Positions 58,055 through 64,000 of a DNA stretch of 64,000 bases are shown in pieces. The first letter of the stretch is position 1. Each line of letters begins with the position of its first letter. The DNA is taken from contig JAKSZT010040198.1 of NCBI GenBank assembly GCA_026826555.1, forward strand, positions 641,345 through 705,344, written 5' to 3'. A program made the translations under genes and the position numbers. This stretch comes from Tolypeutes matacus (taxonomy: Eukaryota > Chordata > Mammalia > Cingulata > Chlamyphoridae). Under the pieces are notes generated by a model. It was not told the DNA's origin. It saw only the letters and a list, made by a program, of their open reading frames with translations, and did not search any database.

Positions 58055-58582
58055 TGTATTAGTTTGCCAAAGGCTGCCAATGCAAAAATACCAGAAATGG
58101 GTTGCCTTTTATGACGAGAATTTTATTAGGAGAAAATCTTATAGTTCCAAGGCCATTAAATGTCCTAATCAAGACACCATCAGAGATGCCTTCTCACCAA
58201 AGTCAGCTACGGGTGACCTTGGTATCCTGCCACAAGGCTACTTTTCTGGAGCTCATCTGTGGGCGATCAGATATCTCTCTCTTGTGTCTCATCAACCTGA
58301 GCCTCTTGGGGCTTCTCTACCTGAGCTCAGCTGTGGGCAAATCTGGAGTCCTTTCTCTCACATGTCAGGATCAAACATCGTGGCTCCCTTTTCCTGGGTC
58401 TCCATTTATATCAGCTCCAGTAAGAGGGTGGAGACTCCTGAGTCACGTCTCACTGATGTAGTCCATCAAGTCCCTTCACTGAATCAAACCAAGAAGCCCC
58501 ATCCACACTGCCTTTACAAGCGCAGGAATGGGTTAGCTTAAGAACATAAATTTCTGGGATCCACAAAAGACAAACCAGGACA
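58055..58582 (-). mobile_element. MaLR-like LTR, reverse
   Basis: The ends are TGTATTAGTTTGCC and CCAGGACA, with a 4-of-5 matching duplication AACAT (58050-58054) and AAGAT (58583-58587). The reverse complement of its right end (TTTCTGGGATCC, AACATAAATT) resembles the 5' part of the LTRs at 25998 and 49904, but the body is diverged and longer. L1M sequence resumes on both sides. The long open frames across it are chance products of its higher GC content. Confidence 0.6.
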
Positions 58583-59795
58583 AAGATATATAAAAACTAC
58601 TGGAACTAAAAAGTGTTTTTACCAAGTTCAAAGGATAAAAGGTCAATATGCAAAAATTGACTGTACTTCAATATTCTAGCAATCAATACTTGGAAACTGA
58701 AATTTTAAAATAGCATTTACTATAGCATCAAAAATCTTGAAATATTTAGGAATATATTTAACAAAATATGTTCAAAATGTATGCACTAAAAACCATAAAA
58801 TATATGTGAGAAATATCAAATAAGACCTGTACAAATAGAGAGATAACCTCATTTAAAAATTATGACTCAATATTGTTAACAATTCTTCAAAAATTGATGT
58901 AGAGATTCAATGCAACTGCAATCAAAACTCCCAGAACCCTTTAGAATTTTAAAATACAAAGGACATATAAGATCCAAAATGACTTTGAAAGAGAAGAGCA
59001 AAGTTGGAGGATATATATTACCTGATTTCAATATTTAATATGTGAAAAGATGCCATAACTTGGATGAAAATATTTAGAGCATATAATTGATAAAGGACTT
59101 ATATGTAAAAGAAAAATAACATTTATAACTCAATAACAGGAAGACCAATAATCTAATGAGAAATGGGTAAAATATCTGAACACACCCTTAACCAAAAAAT
59201 ACATGAATGATAATCATACAGTCACTTTGGGAAACACTTTGATAATATTTTGAAAAATTAAACATTTGCTTTCCATATGATCCAGCAATCCCAGCACTGG
59301 ATATTTACCTAAGATAAATTAGGAGAAATATTTTAAATGCTCATATCAGTTTTATTCAGAATAGCTGAAATCAAACCTCCCCAAGTATCCATAAACTGGT
59401 GAGTGGATAAATAAATGGTGATGTATACAAACAATTGAATACTATTTAGAAACAAATGAATGCATGTAGCAACTCAGATGAATCTTAAGAGTAATTATGA
59501 GTGAAATAGTCCAGAAACAAATAGTGCATCGTACCTAGTTCTCTTTATGTACAATTATAGAAAAAGTAAAACTGTAGTGATGAAAGATGCTCAGTGGTTG
59601 CCAGAGCTGTGGACGAGGGAAGGGACGTGATGGCAAAGGGACTTGAGAGCACTTTTTGGAGTGATGGAAGTTCTCTGGATCATGGTTGTGGTTGTGGCCT
59701 GACAACTGTATATATTTGTCAAAACTTATTGAATTGTATATTTTAAAATGGGAAATTTTATTTATGCAAATTATATTTCATTAAAGCTGATTTTT
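58583..59795 (+). mobile_element. L1M 3' portion, forward
   Basis: ORF2 3' words are GATTCAATGCAACTGCAATC (58905), CAAAGTTGGAGGATATATAT (58999), CATATGATCCAGCAATCCCA (59274) and an L1M 3' UTR with GCTCAGTGGTTGCCAGAG (59590). It ends near TTCATTAAAGCTGA. Diverged throughout. Confidence 0.75.
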
Positions 59796-61019
59796 AAAAG
59801 AGAAGAAGTGAATTAGGGTAGAAAGCTGTGGTATAAAGGAAAGCAGGACACCAATAAGCACCACGATAGTCAGAGAACCAAATTACTGACCCAGACACTC
59901 TAATCAGCTGTGACTGGTAGAAAGATATTGTTGGTCAGGATATTGCTACAAAAAAGCAGGAAGAAGAGCAACATTATTTGGCTTACCAAGTTTATGAAAT
60001 CAAAAGCCAGGGTGAAGCTTCCAACTGTCTATAGAGTGCCTGGTTCAGGAAAACTGGGTAATTTAAGGACTAAAGATAGAAACACATTGACCAAATGGCG
60101 CTGATGTAGTGGGAAGGAGATGCCTGTGGAAGTAAAAAGTCTAAGCCTCAATGCTCCCCAATCATTCTTCTCCCTTTTGACATGACATGCACCAATAGCT
60201 GAGGTTAACAACACAATGACAGGATTCACAAATGTGTGACAACATTAGTGACCTACCAAAAGCCAAAAGGAGAAATCCAGATATTTTTAGCTGGAAAATC
60301 CCAATTTATCTTATTCCCCCTTTCAATACTTATTCAAGTTATTTTGTACATTGAGAGTCAACAGCTAGAGCTTTAAAAAAAATGCTGTCTTTTTTCAGAG
60401 CTGTGAAATCACTGAAAGAGCATCAGGCAGGGAAGAAAACGATGAGATATAAATATGATGTGAGAATTTTAGTGCAATCAAGGACAGAAACATGTTTTGA
60501 CAAGGTGAAGAATTTAGATTAAAACATTTTGGCTTATGACACTTGACTGAAATTAAGTAGAAGTAAAACTGTAAATTTGCAAAGTGAGAATCAGTGGCAT
60601 AATGTTTATATTTAAAGTATAAAAGGGAAACATGTAGACCACATTGAGATATAAAAGCAGATGGTCACAGAATAAATCTTGAATTTTTTAAAATTTAGGA
60701 ATACTTTACAAAAAATACATTGACAAAAAAAAAAAAACAAACAAACCATGTGATCAAGTAAAGAGCAAATGTGACTAGAGAAGTTTCTTTCAACTTAAAT
60801 GTCATCTTTACATACATATAAGCCACACCTCCCCCTTTCCACTTCATCTGTTCATCAAAGAAAATATCCTATAATAATCCCTTACAGTGAATAAAACATC
60901 AAACTTGGGCATTAGGGAACATAATGATGTGTACTTCTTATGAGATGTATGTTCACTAGAATCTTAAAAATTAATAAGAGAGCAAAGACCTTCATGCAGA
61001 ATGCTAAATATCATTATAA
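59796..61019. other. Non-repetitive intergenic DNA
   Basis: No gene or clear repeat. An A-run lies near 60727-60738. The open frames are short. Confidence 0.5.
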
Positions 61020-61350
61020 TGTGGTACATTCAGATATTTATCCAACAGTATTTATTTACCACCTACTATAAGCCAGATGTTTTCTATGCCCTAAAGATAA
61101 AGAGGTGACTAGGATCTATAAATCAGAAAACAATAGATTTTGGTAAGTGCTGTAGAAGGAAAATCACAGAGTATGTTATCAAGAGCTAATAGGACTGGTG
61201 AGGAAACGTAACAATATGCAGACAAGTGGAGGAACTGCCCCATACACCATCCCAGGTAGTGCCACCTGACTTAAGAAGGAAGAGGAAACACTACCTGGCC
61301 TCATGAGGGGAGCCTGCACAGACAAAGCAGATTGTGAGCAAGACTTTAAA
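61020..61350 (-). mobile_element. L2 fossil, reverse
   Basis: It opens with TATTTATTTACCACCTACTA and AGCCAGATGTTTTCTATGCC, the reverse of the L2 3' terminus, then drifts into a diverged body (GGTAAGTGCTGTAGAAGG near 61143). Confidence 0.6.
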
Positions 61351-61714
61351 GAATGGAGAGAATTTGGGTCAAATAATCATGGGAATACACATTCCCAATT
61401 AAGAGATGTCCATGGTGAAGAGACAGCGTGCACTGCAGCCACCTCTGGAGCTCATGAGGGCGGTAGACGGAAAAAAGACTCCAGGTGGGGAGGGAAGTTT
61501 GTTCACACGGGCACAGCCACACTCTCATTCCAGACATGCAGGCACACTCTGCCGGTCTTTATTTGCATAGTTACTCATACACTACAGTTATCACTCAAAG
61601 TTATACAGAAGGAACACAGAATGCAACTCCCTGGAAGGGTTTCTGCTGTGCCCAGGGAAGATGTGTGCTCTGAGCCAAGGGCTTTGTGAGCTAAGAGCTA
61701 ATTCAAGAGTGGGA
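61351..61714. other. Non-genic DNA without recognised features
   Basis: Unique-looking sequence, moderately GC-rich. The 128-codon frame 61303-61689 has no recognisable domain. Confidence 0.45.
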
Positions 61715-61825
61715 CCACTGCCCTGGCCTCAACCTTCACAGCTCCACCCTCACAGGCCACACAGACCTCAACCCTCACAGATTAACCCTCATAGGCCACT
61801 GCCCGGGCCTCAACCATCACAGATG
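61715..61825. repeat. Small degenerate minisatellite
   Basis: CCTCAACCTTCACAG, CTCCACCCTCACAGG, CCTCAACCCTCACAG, TTAACCCTCATAGG and CCTCAACCATCACAG recur with variable spacers, giving a short C-rich array of roughly 15-base units. Confidence 0.7.
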
Positions 61826-61980
61826 GAGTCTGGAAAAACAAGCCCCACATGGAAAGAACTATGTAAGGTTTCTAATGAGTTGAGGTTACAAGAAAGGCAG
61901 TAATTAGAATATTGAACACAGTGATTACAAATGAAAAGAATTAGATGGACTGTGTGTTACTAGTGGAGACCTAGTAGACC

Positions 61981-62577
61981 TCCAATGAAGGCCCCAATGC
62001 ATAGTAGCACCAGCTCATTGACAGAAGTGTCCCCACAAGACAAGAGCAGCAGGGGGAATGTCATAGAAGAAGTTGCCACAGAAGGGCAGGCAGAGTGTCA
62101 GCACCGTGTGCACCATGGAGTTGAGGAAACCACCCATCCAGCATGAGGCTGCTAACTGGCTACAGAGGACTTTGTTCATCAGAACCGAGTATCTTAAGGG
62201 CTTGGAGATGGCAGTGTAGCTATCATAAGCCATTGCTGCCAAGAGAAGTCACTCTGACTCTACAAAGAAAATGAATGCCAAAGAGTTGAGATATGCATCC
62301 CCTGAAAGAAATGCTTTTCTGCTCTGACAGAAGATGCACCATCATCTGAGGGACGTTGGTGTCGGTGTAGCAAATGTCAAGGAAGGCCAGGTTCCCTAGA
62401 AAATAATACATGGATGTGCGCAGGCATGGATCTGCCATGCTCACCAAAATAATGACTATATTTCCTCCCAGAGTGCAGATATAAGTCAGAAAGAAGATGG
62501 CGAACAGCAAGAGCTGCAGTTCATTTATTTTAGAGAATCCCAAGATGATGAAGAGCTGTCTGGTCCTTCCCTTCTAT
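61981..62577 (-). pseudogene. Olfactory receptor pseudogene, OR5V1-like, truncated
   Basis: On minus, [17 protein letters not shown] (TM1), [16 protein letters not shown] (TM2), [23 protein letters not shown] and the TM4 block [16 protein letters not shown] identify an OR5V1-type receptor. Lesions in order are: start ATG changed to ATA (62577-62575); about 8 bases missing near 62553; one extra base near 62267; a TGA replacing a conserved Cys just before the AAMAYD block; Arg of the DRY-type motif changed to Ser (62219-62221); about 15 bases missing in-frame before FFYDIPP; and about 2 bases missing right after. Homology ends near 61981 inside TM5, so TM6, TM7 and the tail are absent. This is the most decayed of the three OR copies. 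Nothing similar to the missing part is seen downstream. Confidence 0.9.
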
Positions 62578-63309
62578 GACGTCTGATTTCCTTTTGGGTA
62601 CCAGGCAAAGGAAAGCACAGATTACAATAACCATGTGCTGCAATGGTCTGCAAAACGAAAAAACAAAAATGCAACAAATAAAAATCATTGTCATCTACAT
62701 AAGATTCCAACCCAGATATGCCGCACCCCTTTGCAAATCATGTAACTATCACCCAACACACACGGAGATCCCTCCAATGTCTCACCTATAGATCAAATAT
62801 CGGTAAAATGGGCAGCTTAGGTAATTTTAAATTAAGAAAAACCACAAAAAGTCACCATACATCCTGAGAATTTTCTGTTAATAAAGACTGGTCAGGTCCA
62901 CCCATGTTTTCTTGATCTGTGGATGGGTGTTGATGAATAATTTGTAGAAGAGGTTTAGGACTTCATTGGCTTCTTTAATGTCACCCTTGCTCCCTCTTTC
63001 CATCCTGTAAGGCTCATAAGCCATTTAATACCTTATATTTTTTAGATTATGGAGTTGTAGAGGGTATGTGAAGAAGAAAGGCCACCAGACAGTGATTCCA
63101 GTGCTTTTTATTGGGTCAATAAAATGAGGATATAAATGGATAGAGTGCCCTGACACAAACACCCTTATAGGCTGGGAGAGACAGTTGATAGGCAAGGCTC
63201 CTGGATATTGTGACTGCTTCTAAGACCAGAGACTCTTTTAGACTGAGGGGAGCATATTAGGTTTCCAGATTCTATACGTTGCAATAAGACACATCATGTA
63301 CTTTTTGAC
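62578..63309. other. 5' flank of the OR5V1 pseudogene
   Basis: No repeat or exon recognised. For the minus-strand pseudogene this is the upstream side, where a non-coding exon would have been. Confidence 0.45.
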
Positions 63310-63470
63310 CTTCCATATTCACAACTTTTCAGAATGGGTGTGATTATTCTCATTTTTCAGATAATGTTCTTAGAGTTCAGAAAGGTTATGTAACAGGTCA
63401 AAGATCACACAGTTAGTGAGCACTGGAGAAGGGGACAACCTGATTAGTCTAACCATATCTTGAGCTATAT
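63310..63470 (-). mobile_element. MIR SINE fossil, reverse
   Basis: Reverse MIR: ATTCTCATTTTTCAGATAAT (63346), AAAGGTTATGTAACAGGTCA (63382), AAGATCACACAGTTAGTGAG (63401). Clear core, diverged ends. Confidence 0.8.
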
Positions 63471-64000
63471 TCCCTGCCTGGAATGGCAAGCAGGTCGCAT
63501 GTTGTATGTCAGTTCTTATCTATTATTGAAGGCTGCTTTGCAAGATAATCTCATGCAGAGAAAAAGAGTGACCTGCTTTCTATCAATTTCAACCATGAAT
63601 TAAAGAGAGAATGACAGTTTGTGTTCCTACCATTTGTCAACCTTGATTAAAAACTGTGTTTCATGATTGTCTTTAGATATATGCACTGGAGCATATGTTT
63701 TGAAAACCTCAGCCTTCTCTCCACCTTTTTCCTTTCCTTCTTCCTTCTCCCTTTCTCTCTCTCTCACTCTACCTCTCTCTCCCTGGCTATCATTTCTGCT
63801 CTTATGTGCAGCTACATGAAATGGCTATGGGTAACACTGGACTTTGTACAATGGGGTGTTAATCATGTATTCCTCTGAAGTTTTCCCTCTTGCTCGTAAC
63901 TTTGAGAATTCTTGGTTTCCCTCAACACCTCTCCACCCAGTGAGGACTGTGGGAACAGCCCATCTCTGCTGTGAGCCCAACCATTCCTAGACACCTTACT
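63471..64000. other. Non-genic DNA with a pyrimidine tract
   Basis: A CT-rich tract runs over about 63725-63785 (TCTCTCTCTC units with C/T interruptions). No gene is recognised up to the right edge of the window. Confidence 0.55.

Noticed and set aside
58002..58541. A 179-codon and overlapping 119-codon plus-strand frame
   Set aside because: They lie entirely over an LTR and L1M junction. The amino acid sequences look like nothing known and the frames overlap each other.
61303..61689. A 128-codon plus-strand frame
   Set aside because: No domain, no splice context and partial overlap with an L2 fossil.

Overview
This is mammalian nuclear DNA: AT-rich, dominated by interspersed repeats, with no operons and no intact protein-coding gene. 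Several tRNA-derived SINEs match the DAS-SINE type known from the nine-banded armadillo, and the younger L1s and MaLR-like LTRs look xenarthran. The source is therefore most likely an armadillo (Dasypus) or a close relative. MIR, L2, MER5/MER20-type hAT elements, HAL1 and L1M fossils are shared mammalian background.

The only gene-derived sequences are three olfactory receptor (OR) pseudogenes: an OR14J-like copy (7023-7916, +), an OR12D-like copy (41040-41991, +) and an OR5V1-like copy (61981-62577, -). Human OR14J1, OR12D2/3 and OR5V1 sit together in the MHC-linked OR cluster, so this window is probably part of the equivalent cluster. Each copy carries frameshifts, and the OR14J-like and OR5V1-like copies also carry in-frame stops. 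All three have lost the arginine of the DRY-type motif.

Layout: 0-7 kb holds a young SINE, two L1 3' ends arranged tail-outward, and quiet AT-rich DNA. 7-10.5 kb holds the OR14J pseudogene and unique AT-rich DNA. 10.5-18.2 kb is a nearly full-length but degenerate L1 on the minus strand. 18.2-28.1 kb holds old L1M/HAL1 pieces, a 5'-truncated minus-strand L1, a 1.6-kb repeat on the plus strand, an L1M carrying a solo MaLR-like LTR and a dimeric SINE, and an ERVL-like internal fossil. 28.1-36.4 kb is a rearranged L1 cluster that includes a younger L1 5' fragment with a CpG-rich 5' UTR. 36.4-41 kb holds ancient L1M and MIR pieces. 41-51 kb holds the OR12D pseudogene, L2 and MIR fossils, an LTR, and the longest stretches of non-repetitive DNA. 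51.5-59.8 kb is a plus-strand run of HAL1/L1M fossils hit by a younger L1, several DAS-SINEs, a MER5A and an LTR. 59.8-64 kb is mostly unique and holds the OR5V1 pseudogene.

Nothing here forms a functional gene system. The interest lies in repeat architecture (recurrent tail-outward L1 ends, an apparent L1 5' UTR exchange, a xenarthran MaLR-like LTR family) and in the decay of an OR cluster. Repeat family names come from remembered consensus features, not from a database search, and repeat boundaries are approximate unless a target-site duplication is given.
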